DNA from: Bacteriovoracaceae bacterium UBA4573
GTDB taxonomy: Bacteria; Bdellovibrionota; UBA1018; UBA923
DNA length: 46,087 bases
Direction of reading: 5' to 3'
Assembly: GCA_002387735.1 (NCBI GenBank)
Contig: DGKJ01000067.1
Location: 8,674-54,760, forward strand
Position 1 is the stretch's first letter. Each line of letters opens with the position of its first letter. The notes beneath the pieces are model-generated. The model saw only the letters and a list, made by a program, of their open reading frames with translations, searched no databases and had not been told where the DNA came from. Below, one piece after another: positions 22,901 through 29,531 of this stretch. The translations under genes and the position numbers were made by a program.

Positions 22901-23140
22901 CTCGATTTCTTCAGGCGCTAAGCCGTCCACAGCCGTATTGACTTGGACTTGTACGTTAGTGATGTCGGGTACGGCGTCGATTGGAAGACTTTGAAAGCTA
23001 AGCCATCCAATGATTGCCACAACTGCCGTAAGCATCAAGACAGTGCCACGGTGATACACGGAAAAATGAATGACCTTGGCGATCAGGCCATCGTCATTGA
23101 CTGGATGATGTACGCCGGGATGCTGATTATTAGTGTCCAT
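19943..23140 (-). CDS. czcA: CzcA heavy-metal RND efflux pump
   Basis: Inner-membrane RND pump of the heavy-metal (HME) subfamily, about 1065 residues, the usual length. It contains PDITNVQVQV in the first periplasmic loop and the TM4 signature DFGIIVDGAVIVLEN, whose Asp/Asp/Glu residues carry protons in Zn/Co/Cd pumps (HME1-like). RND duplications and two large porter loops are intact. It exports periplasmic or cytoplasmic divalent cations through the outer membrane using the proton gradient. ATG 23140 follows AGGAG at good spacing and overlaps the end of the adaptor gene. The operon order is czcI-like, czcC, short czcB, czcA. Confidence 0.95.
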   Translation of the reverse strand: MDTNNQHPGVHHPVNDDGLIAKVIHFSVYHRGTVLMLTAVVAIIGWLSFQSLPIDAVPDITNVQVQVNTAVDGLAPEEIERNITFPVETAMSGIAGVEQVRSITRFGISSVTVAFEDDVDIYRARQLISERLQSIAGQLPKNAQPKLGPVSTGLGEIYHYAVEAEKVATDPKARMEQLMELRALQDWFIKPRLLTVKGVAEVNTIGGFEKQYHIQPNPQQLARYGLHFSDLMEALERVNQNVGGGYVQQTAEQFLVQGVGLFKNIEDIRAVPIKSLETFRTLTIGDVANVTLATELRTGAALVRGKETVLGSAFMLMGENSRTVSTRVAERIEEIKKGLPAGYTIETVYDRSDLVNATLGTVEHNLVTGAVLVIVILLLLVGNVRAALITAVTIPLSLLMTFIVMKKFNISGNLMSLGALDFGIIVDGAVIVLENCVRMVHQKAHALKRSLTKEELQKTVYDAAIEIRTAAGFGELIIVVVFLPIFALVGIEGKMFKPMAATFSIAVISALILSFTTAPALASLLLKGNVDEKEPWLLRIVKKVYEPFLALSLRFRKRVVAVGLGAVALGAVLFATLGGEFLPQLNEGSLTLQFVRPVNVSIDQSVALQEKSEKIIMEFPEVEVAFSRLGTSEVATDPMGVNLADTYVMLKPKEEWPKIDGKRRTKAELTQAIVDRLQAEVPGQRELLSQPIQMRFNELLEGTRADISVKVFGDDMDKLSEVTKQIAAVIQKVQGAGDVEVELKGTSPLLKVIPKEGILHKLGVSSREVLETVGVALGGEEVGYLYDGIKRFPVVIRLNEKDRSDLDAIRSLPVGIAANATIPLSEAATVKFDEAYSSVSREQSKRRAAVMINPRGRDTESFVNEAQQAVAAAVKLPPGYYLEWGGNFKNLQEARSRLLVLTPLALALVLMMIYAAFKNVFQTALIFSGVPLALVGGVLGLILNGLPFSISAGVGFIALSGIAVLNGVVLVNYFNDLQRMGLSGEALVKEGALIRLRPVLMTALVDIFGFLPMMLSTGVGAEVQKPLASVVIGGIVSSTLLTLIVLPNLYVIFESRMKNKDLGAA

Positions 23141-23759
23141 GTCCATCTCCTGATCCGCCCCACGCTTCTAGCTCCGCCGTGCGAAGCAAGCCGACTCCAT
23201 CAACGACAACATGGTCGCCAGGCTTCAGCTCGGAGGTTCTAACGATAGCTTCTGTTACAGATTTTTTTTCAACCTTCACTTCAACGAGTTTGTAGAGGCC
23301 ATCTCTGAGTCTGTAGAAACCAACTTCATCTTGAAAATAGACAAGGCTTTTGGGCGAGATCTTGTGAGTGTTTTCTGAATTTACCGTTTCTGTGCGAATA
23401 CCAATGGTCTTGACGGCTTTTTCTGATAGACGAATGCCGTTTTTCTTTGAGGCTTCCGTTATGGCTTTCCCTGGACCAACTCTGGAACTGCCCTCTTCTT
23501 CTTCGCCATGTTCGCCGTGCTCGTCTCCATGTTCATCTCCATGACCATGTTCGTCTTCTTTTTCTTCGCCATGATCCTTGTGCTCACCATGGGCATCATC
23601 TTTTTCTTGATGCCCATGCTCATCAGCATGTTCTTTGTTTTCTTTTTTTGACTCGTCATGCTTATGGCCGTGCTCATCGCCATTTGCCCTGACCGCAATT
23701 CCAAGCCCGAGAAGAGCTATGGCCATCATCGACATCGAAAGAAATTCTTTAAGCGTCAT
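23130..23759 (-). CDS. Short His-rich CzcB-like adaptor
   Basis: Predicted periplasmic protein of 209 residues in the position of the membrane-fusion protein CzcB (usually 350-520 residues). After a signal peptide comes a His/Asp/Glu-rich stretch with about 14 His (residues 27-90), then KAVKTIGIRTETV and SPKSLVYFQDEVGFYRLRDG. The LKPGDHVVVDGVGLL block follows, which matches the last beta-barrel/membrane-proximal part of CzcB. The lipoyl domain and the alpha-helical hairpin that normally touch TolC are missing. The reading frame is open, with coupled starts and stops on both sides (ATGA with czcC), so it looks like a true short form rather than a random truncation. It may act as a metal-loading chaperone for CzcA. 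Confidence 0.75.
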   Translation of the reverse strand: MTLKEFLSMSMMAIALLGLGIAVRANGDEHGHKHDESKKENKEHADEHGHQEKDDAHGEHKDHGEEKEDEHGHGDEHGDEHGEHGEEEEGSSRVGPGKAITEASKKNGIRLSEKAVKTIGIRTETVNSENTHKISPKSLVYFQDEVGFYRLRDGLYKLVEVKVEKKSVTEAIVRTSELKPGDHVVVDGVGLLRTAELEAWGGSGDGHGH

Positions 23760-25042
23760 AGTCTTTCCTCAAATAGACGTCCCTCAAGCCTATAAATGCT
23801 GTAAAGCGCCTCGATTGCTGAAAGCTCTTGTTCGTTTTGGCTCTTGGTAAAATCCACCATCTGCCTGTGGGCTTCGATAACGAGCTGGCTGTTTATCATG
23901 CCCCGGTTAAATAGCCTTTCAAGGTCATGGTGCCTTCTTTCCATCTCAGCCGTCGAAACAGCACTCTTAAGGGCAACGACTGCATTTTTGTATTTTTGAA
24001 ACAAAATTTCTCTTTCCGTGTTTAATCCTCTCTGTGCCGCTTGAAGCACGACTTCTGCACGATCAATTCCACGATAGGCAAATGCTCTGCCCCCACCATT
24101 GACTTGAAAGAGAGGGAGAGCAAAAGAAAGGTTTAGGCCGTAGGTTTGGTAGGTAAATGGACCCTGCGTTTGAGACTCAACGGTTGGACCAATCATGACA
24201 TTGGGCCAGGACTCTGATTTAGCTAGCTCAAGTTCTGCTTCGGCAAGTTTTAATCCCACTTGCGGTGCCTTGATCGCTGAACCACGTAGTGGCCATGCTT
24301 TTTGAAGAGTGTCTGGCTCAACCCAGTCTTTCTTTTTCGGTGGAAGGAGATTTGTGCTAGGAGAAAAAGTCTGCCCTAATGCAAATGAAAGCTGTTTTAA
24401 AAGCGCAGTTTCTTCAGTGGAAAGCGCCGCTAATCGAAACTTGTAATCCCCTTCTGCCAATTGAAAAACACCGATTGAAACTTGTTGTTCTGGCGCAAGC
24501 TTTGGGCGGCTTTTGAAAAGCTTTTGAATCCGGGTGAATGTATCGAGCGCCTCATCAAGAACATGCAATTCAGCCTGAATTTGTCTGAGTCGGTAAAGAG
24601 TGGTCAGCGTACCAAGAAAGACCTCTTCTTTTTCCTTTAGGTAACTCGTCGCGATTGTTTCTCTTTCAGCAGCGGCCTTTTCAATTCGAGCACCGCGCTT
24701 TCCACCAAGTTCAATGGTATGCGAAAGATTTGCCTCTAAATTAACAACGGTATCGCCAAGAGTTTTTCCGGTAACAGCTTTTGTACTGAGTTCAGGATTG
24801 GGTCTTTGGCTTGCCACCGCATCAAGTTCGTCGCCTTGCGATAGAGCAGCGGCAGCTTGCCTCATTTCAGGGTGGTTCTTTAAAGCGCACTCGATGACGT
24901 CACGAGGTTTATTCAGCGTTCCGCATCCGGTCGCGGCCAGCTCATCGCTCCAGCCCAAAAGAGGCGTGATCATTGATGCGACAACTGACGTTAACAGCAC
25001 CAATCTTAGTATTTTTTTATCTTCAATCCAAAGAGGTGTCAC
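23756..25042 (-). CDS. czcC: CzcC outer membrane efflux channel
   Basis: TolC-family outer-membrane channel of 428 residues for the Czc pump. It has an N-terminal export signal and OEP repeats. NPELSTKAVTGK and NLEANLSHTIELGGKRGARI are the characteristic CzcC signature region (typically 'QPLELGGKRxARI'). A second hairpin set includes FALPLFQVNGGGRAFAYRG. Its stop overlaps the start of the short CzcB gene (ATGA). An intercistronic hairpin (TTCGCC/GGCGAA, 25106-25121) lies between the upstream CzcI-like gene and czcC and could tune relative expression. Confidence 0.88.
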   Translation of the reverse strand: MTPLWIEDKKILRLVLLTSVVASMITPLLGWSDELAATGCGTLNKPRDVIECALKNHPEMRQAAAALSQGDELDAVASQRPNPELSTKAVTGKTLGDTVVNLEANLSHTIELGGKRGARIEKAAAERETIATSYLKEKEEVFLGTLTTLYRLRQIQAELHVLDEALDTFTRIQKLFKSRPKLAPEQQVSIGVFQLAEGDYKFRLAALSTEETALLKQLSFALGQTFSPSTNLLPPKKKDWVEPDTLQKAWPLRGSAIKAPQVGLKLAEAELELAKSESWPNVMIGPTVESQTQGPFTYQTYGLNLSFALPLFQVNGGGRAFAYRGIDRAEVVLQAAQRGLNTEREILFQKYKNAVVALKSAVSTAEMERRHHDLERLFNRGMINSQLVIEAHRQMVDFTKSQNEQELSAIEALYSIYRLEGRLFEERL

Positions 25043-25124
25043 AAGACCTCACCTTAAATCACTTCTGTTTTTTGTTAGAAATAACTGAGCCCTAAAGAAC
25101 GCAAGTTCGCCCAAAGGCGAAAAC

Positions 25125-25487
25125 TTAGGCCCGAGGTGGTTTGATGGGGGCTGAAGGAAGAATGCTTTGAAGAGTGGAATTGCGGCCAAGAATAGAGGCA
25201 AGAATAAAACTCGGAGCAAAAAGAGAAAAAGAACTTACTGTTGCAACAAACTGGCAATGCCCGACATGACAATGATGAGTGGCTGAATGGCCTTCATGTG
25301 TACAATCACTACGGTCGCAATCGGTTGCAGTATTATGTGCACTAACCACGTTGCTCTTTTCGTCAGTAGAAAAACTAACGCACGTATTCCCACCATAAGT
25401 CTCAGAAAAGAACTCGGAAACATCAGCGTTTGCTGCGTTTACCAAGGAGACGACTAACAGTAAGGATGCAATAAAGAGCTTCACCAT
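25125..25487 (-). CDS. CzcI-like periplasmic His/Cys protein
   Basis: Predicted 120-residue exported protein at the head of the czc operon. A signal peptide is followed by a Cys/His-rich centre (TDCDRSDCTHEGHSATHHCH then VGHCQF), a hydrophobic stretch and a Pro-rich end. Size, position before czcC and the CH-rich core followed by a hydrophobic block resemble CzcI of Cupriavidus, a small regulator of the Czc system. The similarity is by architecture, not a confident sequence match, so no symbol is assigned. No ECF-type promoter was seen before it. Confidence 0.65.
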   Translation of the reverse strand: MVKLFIASLLLVVSLVNAANADVSEFFSETYGGNTCVSFSTDEKSNVVSAHNTATDCDRSDCTHEGHSATHHCHVGHCQFVATVSSFSLFAPSFILASILGRNSTLQSILPSAPIKPPRA

Positions 25488-25550
25488 AGTTTATTTCGAT
25501 TCTTCTAGTATATCAGTCGTTTCGGTTTTGCAAATCCCACTAAATTTACA

Positions 25551-25598
25551 GTAAAAAAATAGCCGAGGGAGAAGCTATGAAAATCGCTTCTCCCTCGG
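25551..25598 (-). terminator. Strong intrinsic terminator
   Basis: CCGAGGGAGAAGC (25563-25575) and GCTTCTCCCTCGG (25586-25598) form a perfect 13-bp stem with a 10-base loop. On the minus strand it is followed by a T-run (complement of 25553-25559). It ends the transcript of the small gene 25618-25923 and insulates the czc operon. Confidence 0.9.
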
Positions 25599-25617
25599 GT
25601 TAGACGACTAACCAATA

Positions 25618-25923
25618 CTAGCGTTCACCCATCCCTACATGGTGAAACACTGGTCTTCTAACTCTCACTTCTTCTTTATCTTTGTTTGTTTCCATTTCTT
25701 GGTCGGAAGATTCTTCCTCATTGGCTTTCTTACTCTCATCACTGCTCAAAGCTCGGCCAGAAGTTTCAGACCATTCCTTTTTCTCAATACTCTCTGGATC
25801 ATTTGCAGCCTGCGCCACCATCCAACGGCGAGAAAACTGAGGTCCTTCGCTTTCACGCATAGCAAAAGCAGGCACTGAAGAAAGCAGACTCAAAGCAACC
25901 AAAGTAAGTAAACGTGTTTTCAT
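25618..25923 (-). CDS. Small acidic exported protein
   Basis: Predicted 101-residue exported protein. ATG 25923 is selected because TTGGAG lies 9 bases upstream, and it starts a clean signal peptide (MKTRLLTLVALSLLSSVPAFA). The mature part has no Cys and is very rich in Glu, Ser and Lys (about residues 40-85), so it is probably disordered. It ends in VRRPVFHHVGMG. Single-gene unit closed by a strong terminator. Function unknown. Confidence 0.65.
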   Translation of the reverse strand: MKTRLLTLVALSLLSSVPAFAMRESEGPQFSRRWMVAQAANDPESIEKKEWSETSGRALSSDESKKANEEESSDQEMETNKDKEEVRVRRPVFHHVGMGER

Positions 25924-26009
25924 AAAATTCATCTCCAATTTTTACGTAAGTCATTGTATTTAAGATTCTTGTTAAAACGATTCGATCAGAACTATTAGGA
26001 AATGAAGTT

Positions 26010-26384
26010 TCAGATGAGGAAATGAGCGAGCTGTTTGTATAGCGGAATTCCATTTCCTGAAAACGGCAACTGGTTAGGAATTGGATTCTTGACGTACGAG
26101 TTTGCCAGTCCGACAAAGTTAGACTTAAAGATCGACGCCGAAATAAGTGATCCGAGGTCAAAATTAGAGCTGCGTACTCTTTCGCCCTCCGGTAGGGGCT
26201 TTTGATGGCGAATGCAATGCTCAGAGTGTCCTTGTTCTGCTTGAGCTACGAAGTGAATTTGAGATCCAAGGCGCGATAGGTTGCAGGCCTTTTCTTGCGC
26301 TGAAGCAAAAATGCCGAACAGAAGTACTGTAAGACCGAGAAGCGTTCCTAGTCGGTACATGCGTTGTTTAATTTTGTTCTGCAT
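26010..26384 (-). CDS. Small exported protein under ECF promoter
   Basis: Predicted product of about 124 residues. A basic start and hydrophobic segment (TLLGLTVLLFGIFASA) are followed by a Cys/His-containing part (KACNLS, QGHSEHCIRHQ) and a C-terminal region without known domain. The frame is open to 26432, but promoter P4 lies inside that stretch, so the start must be downstream. ATG 26384 is used here, although AAGGA is farther upstream than ideal and a non-ATG start just before it cannot be excluded. The promoter marks it as a member of the metal-responsive sigma regulon. Confidence 0.6.
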   Translation of the reverse strand: MQNKIKQRMYRLGTLLGLTVLLFGIFASAQEKACNLSRLGSQIHFVAQAEQGHSEHCIRHQKPLPEGERVRSSNFDLGSLISASIFKSNFVGLANSYVKNPIPNQLPFSGNGIPLYKQLAHFLI

Positions 26385-26414
26385 TCGCAGAATGTTTTTG
26401 TCCTTCACAGCAAG

Positions 26415-26444
26415 GAATACGTTGCGAATCATATTGTTGTGACA
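26415..26444 (-). promoter_or_regulatory. ECF-sigma promoter P4
   Basis: On the minus strand TGTCACAAC (26444-26436), a 14-base spacer and CGTATTC (26421-26415). It differs from P1 and P2 by one base. It precedes the small exported protein gene and shows that its annotated frame must start downstream of 26415. Confidence 0.75.
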
Positions 26445-26586
26445 AGTCAGAATATTTTTCTGGCAATTAAAAATACTCCTTTTATATCAGTCACTTGTGG
26501 TCCAGTGCTATCACAAGTAGTGGGACACGCTCTATCTTAATCGAAAATGATGCCCGTTGTTTTTCAGTCGAGTTCCTGTTTCTTCC

Positions 26587-26616
26587 TGTCACAAATACTC
26601 TCTGTGAATCGTATTT
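26587..26616 (+). promoter_or_regulatory. ECF-sigma promoter P3
   Basis: TGTCACAAA at 26587-26595, a 14-base spacer and CGTATTT at 26610-26616. The -35-like box is identical to P1/P2 and the -10-like box differs at the last base. It lies 30 bases before the YHS-domain lipoprotein start. Confidence 0.75.
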
Positions 26617-26646
26617 AGCCGTATAACCTCAATAGAAAGGAAAAAA

Positions 26647-26961
26647 ATGAATATCACGAAGGCACTCTTGATCGGAGCAATGGTTAGTATGGCCGGACTA
26701 GCAGGTTGCGCTACCACTCATGAAAACGTTGCAGAACACCATCACCATGAAGATAAGGCGAAGTTCGACGGTAAATGCGCCTATAGTGTTGCGAACGGAA
26801 AATACGACATCGCGGGAAAGCCAGATTATAGGCTCGTACACAATGGCGTTACATACTATTTCTCAAACGAAGATGCGAAGAACAAGTTCAAGGAACATGT
26901 TGATGAAAGCGTCAAAAGAGCCAATCGAGCTTGGGAAGGCGGAGGAAAACTCGGTAGGTAG
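26647..26961 (+). CDS. YHS-domain lipoprotein
   Basis: Predicted 104-residue lipoprotein: lipobox LAGC (Cys 21), then a His cluster (EHHHHED). A YHS/TRASH-like domain follows (FDGKCAYSVANGKYDIAGKP, then VTYYFSNEDAKNKFKEHVDE). YHS domains bind copper or other soft metals in resistance loci. The domain has one Cys where many have two. AGAAAGGAAA lies before ATG 26647. The gene is driven by ECF-type promoter P3 and closed by its own terminator. Confidence 0.82.
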   Translation: MNITKALLIGAMVSMAGLAGCATTHENVAEHHHHEDKAKFDGKCAYSVANGKYDIAGKPDYRLVHNGVTYYFSNEDAKNKFKEHVDESVKRANRAWEGGGKLGR

Positions 26962-26975
26962 TGTATGGGGCCATT

Positions 26976-27020
26976 TCGACAACCCTTCGCACGTCTAAGA
27001 AAGGGTTGTCGAGTCGGTTT
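26976..27020 (+). terminator. Intrinsic terminator of YHS gene
   Basis: TCGACAACCCTT (26976-26987) pairs perfectly with AAGGGTTGTCGA (27001-27012), a 12-bp stem with a 13-base loop, followed by GTCGGTTTT. It stands 15 bases after the stop of the YHS gene. Confidence 0.8.
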
Positions 27021-27128
27021 TGGGCCGGAATGATTGGCTTCCGAGGCGGCGCCATAAACTGGAGCTTCGTTCGTTTGCCATCGCAAGAACTACCTGATAT
27101 TTGTCTTGCTATCTTAAGGGGGAACATA

Positions 27129-27593
27129 ATGAGAAAACTACTTCTTGTCAGTTTAGTTTTTGGATCACTGAATGCATTCGCCGATCAGCAGATATCACTC
27201 CAAGTGATGATACGAGCTAGTTCACCGCAAGAGGGTTATGTCATTTTGAACGAAGTAGAACCGGGATCTCTCCAGGCACTCATTCAAACCCTAGCGCCTC
27301 AAGCTAATGGCAAGTTGAAAATCAAGAGCAAATCCCGGGATATTTCAATCTCTTGTTTTGCGGAAGCCAACCTGTCTTCATGCGCAGTAAAGGTCGTGCA
27401 ATCTTCCAACCTAACTGTAGGGAAGGAGGGGTTTGCCTCGATGAACCTCAGAGTTGATGACTTTAGTGGCCTTAAGGTTTTACAAAACAATCCGAATCTC
27501 ACGATTCCATTCTCTGTGGAAAACAAGTGGGGCCAGCGATTCAACTTAGCAATAGGTGAGGGCAATTTTTCTATATCTGCTGTAAACAACTAG
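27129..27593 (+). CDS. Exported protein of unknown function
   Basis: Predicted 154-residue exported protein. ATG 27129 follows AAGGGGGAA and begins a signal peptide ending in NAFA. The frame upstream to 26961 crosses the terminator and is not coding. The mature part is beta-rich with two Cys (SCFAEANLSSCAV), possibly a disulfide. No domain is recognised. It is the last cargo gene before the transfer module. Confidence 0.6.
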   Translation: MRKLLLVSLVFGSLNAFADQQISLQVMIRASSPQEGYVILNEVEPGSLQALIQTLAPQANGKLKIKSKSRDISISCFAEANLSSCAVKVVQSSNLTVGKEGFASMNLRVDDFSGLKVLQNNPNLTIPFSVENKWGQRFNLAIGEGNFSISAVNN

Positions 27594-28146
27594 CAGATAT
27601 CATTCCTGAAACTAGATTGTATGGCGGAAGTTGCATGAAAAAACAGTATGCCATCCTTGGCACACCGTGCCCGCCCAGTGGATTACGACGAATAATTGTT
27701 TATTTAGTTTTCAAAGATCAACCAGCCGTGTTCTGCCCACGTTCCACAGTTTCCAAAGCAGTGCTTTTCCGACACCTGCCTGATCCACGGCAAGCTCCAA
27801 ATCTTGTAACTGTTGAGGTCAACCTGCGCGTTTGTCTCAGCAACCTAAAGTGCAAGTTAAGGGCTGTTTCATGCCAAAGTTTTTAATTTGCGAATTTTAT
27901 TGGTTTAAGTCACGGATTCCCTTGCGAACCCCCTCTGGGGCGAATCGTTAACGTTGAAAAAAAACAACGCGACGTAGGATTTTCACCTCGTTTCTAATTG
28001 CTTCACCTTCGATCAAACAAAAAAGTTCTTTTAAATCAGAGGTCTGCCACTTCGGCACAAACCCCTGCCTTCTTGCACTTTTATATGGCGAGAGGAACGC
28101 GAAGGTCGCGCTTCTCGCAACCAAAACCGCAAGGAGGTTTTACAAA
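27594..28146 (+). other. Structured non-coding region, oriT/promoter candidate
   Basis: About 550 bases without a convincing gene; an 89-codon frame at 27617-27886 has poor protein character. The second half is rich in small structures. CCCC/GGGG lies around CTCT-like bases at 27929-27940. CGTTG-A8-CAACG (27952-27969) follows a CGTTAACG palindrome. A GCGAGA/TCTCGC stem with an inner CGCG pair lies at 28088-28118. The region stands directly before the first gene of the transfer operon, the usual place for its promoter and for an origin of transfer. No nick site can be assigned by eye. Confidence 0.4.
28088..28118 (+). repeat. Interrupted inverted repeat before transfer operon
   Basis: GCGAGA (28088-28093) pairs with TCTCGC (28113-28118), and CGCG (28098-28101) pairs with CGCG (28107-28110), around a small internal loop. 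It sits 28 bases before the ATG of the first transfer gene, near its ribosome binding site. It could be an oriT arm or a leader hairpin. Confidence 0.5.
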
Positions 28147-28386
28147 ATGTGTCTTTATCAATGTCCTAGATGCGGCATGGGCAGTTATGAACGGCTAAAA
28201 ACCCATTCTTACTGCTCTGAGTGCCTATACAGCCCGACCTATGATTTTGAATCTGAGGTCGGTGCCGATGACTTTCTTATCCCAGGCTGGGCTATCGAGG
28301 CGCTAATGCGCACGGAAAGGCCCGCAACGCCGGAAGAACTGATCTTGAAGAACGAAGGCGAGGTCATCCATGCGTCAGTGGCTTGA
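28147..28386 (+). CDS. Small zinc-ribbon protein
   Basis: Predicted 79-residue protein with two CxxC pairs (YQCPRCGMG and YCSECLYSP, residues 6-30) forming a zinc ribbon, followed by an acidic C-terminal part. A strong AAGGAGG precedes ATG 28147. First gene of the transfer operon; the following gene starts inside its end. Probably a regulator or DNA-binding accessory of conjugation. Family not recognised. Confidence 0.7.
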   Translation: MCLYQCPRCGMGSYERLKTHSYCSECLYSPTYDFESEVGADDFLIPGWAIEALMRTERPATPEELILKNEGEVIHASVA

Positions 28387-28528
28387 TCTCGTTCGGCGCG
28401 GAGCAATCTGTGCTTTTCGATATCTCAAACAAAAGAGTGTTGAAGGCGCTGAAATCCATAACCACGCAATGACTCAAATCGACGATCGATACGCACGCAA
28501 CTGGTATTTCATCCGAGGTGGCCTATGA
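28370..28528 (+). CDS. Very small basic protein
   Basis: Predicted 52-residue basic protein starting MRQWLDLVRRGAICAFRY. The ATG at 28370 has GAGGT upstream. It overlaps the zinc-ribbon gene by 17 bases and its stop overlaps the next start (ATGA at 28525-28528). Support comes from this perfect chaining in an operon where nearly every gene is coupled the same way. Function unknown. Confidence 0.55.
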   Translation: MRQWLDLVRRGAICAFRYLKQKSVEGAEIHNHAMTQIDDRYARNWYFIRGGL

Positions 28529-28833
28529 ACACCATGCTGCCGGAAAAATGCAGACATTGCTCGACGCACTACGCTCATCGCAATTTACTCACTGCGCTTG
28601 GTATCTCGATTGGATTTCATATTCTTTTGCTTTCACTGATTGCCTTCATGTTCGGCGAACAAGAACAAAAAATTCAGAAAGCTAAACCCAAAAGACGGGC
28701 AGCGATCACTTACATTGATCTCGGATCAATTGTTGTAACGCCAACGCCTAAATCGACGAAAAGCCCAGAGGTCGTTGCAACACCGACGGTAGGAACCAAC
28801 CCAAATAACGTGAAAGGAGATTTAAATAAATGA
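28525..28833 (+). CDS. Small single-pass membrane protein
   Basis: Predicted 102-residue protein. A short N-terminal part with CRHC (residues 9-12) precedes one membrane segment (about 25-45, LGISIGFHILLLSLIAFMF). A Lys-rich and Pro/Thr-rich periplasmic-type tail follows. The layout (anchor plus Pro-rich tail) recalls the N-terminal half of TonB- or VirB10-like proteins. Coupled on both sides by ATGA overlaps. Likely part of the transfer envelope complex. Confidence 0.6.
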   Translation: MNTMLPEKCRHCSTHYAHRNLLTALGISIGFHILLLSLIAFMFGEQEQKIQKAKPKRRAAITYIDLGSIVVTPTPKSTKSPEVVATPTVGTNPNNVKGDLNK

Positions 28834-28958
28834 AGCTCACGGTTTTTCTGATCGTTTTGATTTCACTGATTGCAGTTGGCTGCACAACGGTGCCTTCGTC
28901 CAAAGAACGACCAAGGCCGTTTCATCACCACTCAGGAATGTTGGAGAACAAGTCATGA
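28830..28958 (+). CDS. Tiny lipoprotein, VirB7-like
   Basis: Predicted 42-residue lipoprotein: hydrophobic signal LTVFLIVLISLIAVGC with lipobox Cys at 18, then a short Pro/Arg/His tail (RPRPFHHHSG). Size and type fit VirB7, the small lipoprotein that anchors the outer-membrane core of type IV secretion systems. Start and stop both overlap neighbours by ATGA, which supports it despite its length. The VirB7 assignment is by architecture. Confidence 0.6.
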   Translation: MKLTVFLIVLISLIAVGCTTVPSSKERPRPFHHHSGMLENKS

Positions 28959-29107
28959 AAGATATTCGTCTTAGCGACTTGAAGTCCGAGTTTCATGATT
29001 GGTGCGGTCTTCTTTCAGAAAATGAAATCGTGTCGAACCCATGTCTTGTTCGCGTCATTGAACGCATCGAGCGGATGCTTTGTGCGCAGGAAGAAGTTTC
29101 AACATGA
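28955..29107 (+). CDS. Very small conserved-style transfer-operon protein
   Basis: Predicted 50-residue cytoplasmic protein (MKDIRLSDLKSEFHDW start) with three Cys and a charged helix (RVIERIERMLCAQEE). It is chained by ATGA overlaps to the lipoprotein gene before it and to the gene after it. Function unknown. Confidence 0.5.
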   Translation: MKDIRLSDLKSEFHDWCGLLSENEIVSNPCLVRVIERIERMLCAQEEVST

Positions 29108-29334
29108 ATGTGGGCAGTGACATCGTAAATCTTGAGGGTGTTTCAGACGTTGCAATCTTTGCCGAGGCAGCTCTGCGCCTTAAACAGCTTTATCGCAGAG
29201 AGCATGGAATCAATCTTTGCTTTGGATCGTTTGAATTTGTTTTTGAGGACGGTCGATTCGACGGCATCGATGAGTGCCAAAGGTCGATCATCTATCAAGC
29301 TCCAAGGCGACTGACACTCGTGCCAACACCTTGA
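29104..29334 (+). CDS. Small protein of unknown function
   Basis: Predicted 76-residue protein. ATG 29104 is chosen over an upstream in-frame start because it gives the ATGA overlap seen throughout this operon. A mixed alpha/beta composition with helix VAIFAEAALRLKQLYRR and an acidic stretch (EFVFEDGRFDGIDEC) is visible. It has no recognised domain. Followed 14 bases later by the next small gene. Confidence 0.55.
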   Translation: MNVGSDIVNLEGVSDVAIFAEAALRLKQLYRREHGINLCFGSFEFVFEDGRFDGIDECQRSIIYQAPRRLTLVPTP

Positions 29335-29348
29335 AAGGATAAATAGCC

Positions 29349-29531
29349 ATGATCGTTCAATTGCAAAACGAATTTGATCGTCTCTTTAGGCTCGTCTCAA
29401 AAAATGAACGCAGGACGAATCTGCGTTTAAGGAAACGAACGGGGAGAATTCGCCAAATGCTAGTCGTACTGCGCGCAATCATGAAGCCGCAGACGAACAG
29501 CACGATTTTAAAAGAAAGCAGTAATTTATGA
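29349..29531 (+). CDS. Small basic protein
   Basis: Predicted 60-residue, strongly basic helical protein (NERRTNLRLRKRTGRIRQML), with AAAGGAT upstream of ATG 29349. Its stop overlaps the next start (ATGA at 29528-29531). The charge suggests nucleic-acid binding. Family not recognised. Confidence 0.55.
   Translation: MIVQLQNEFDRLFRLVSKNERRTNLRLRKRTGRIRQMLVVLRAIMKPQTNSTILKESSNL

Noticed and set aside
25028..25060. TGTCACAAG near the czcC start as a fifth ECF promoter
   Set aside because: It reads on the plus strand, away from the operon, and no CGTATT box follows at 14 bases.
27617..27886. 89-codon frame between cargo and transfer operon
   Set aside because: Weak start, no hydrophobic or domain pattern, and a Cys/Arg/Pro-rich composition of random type; treated as part of the non-coding region.
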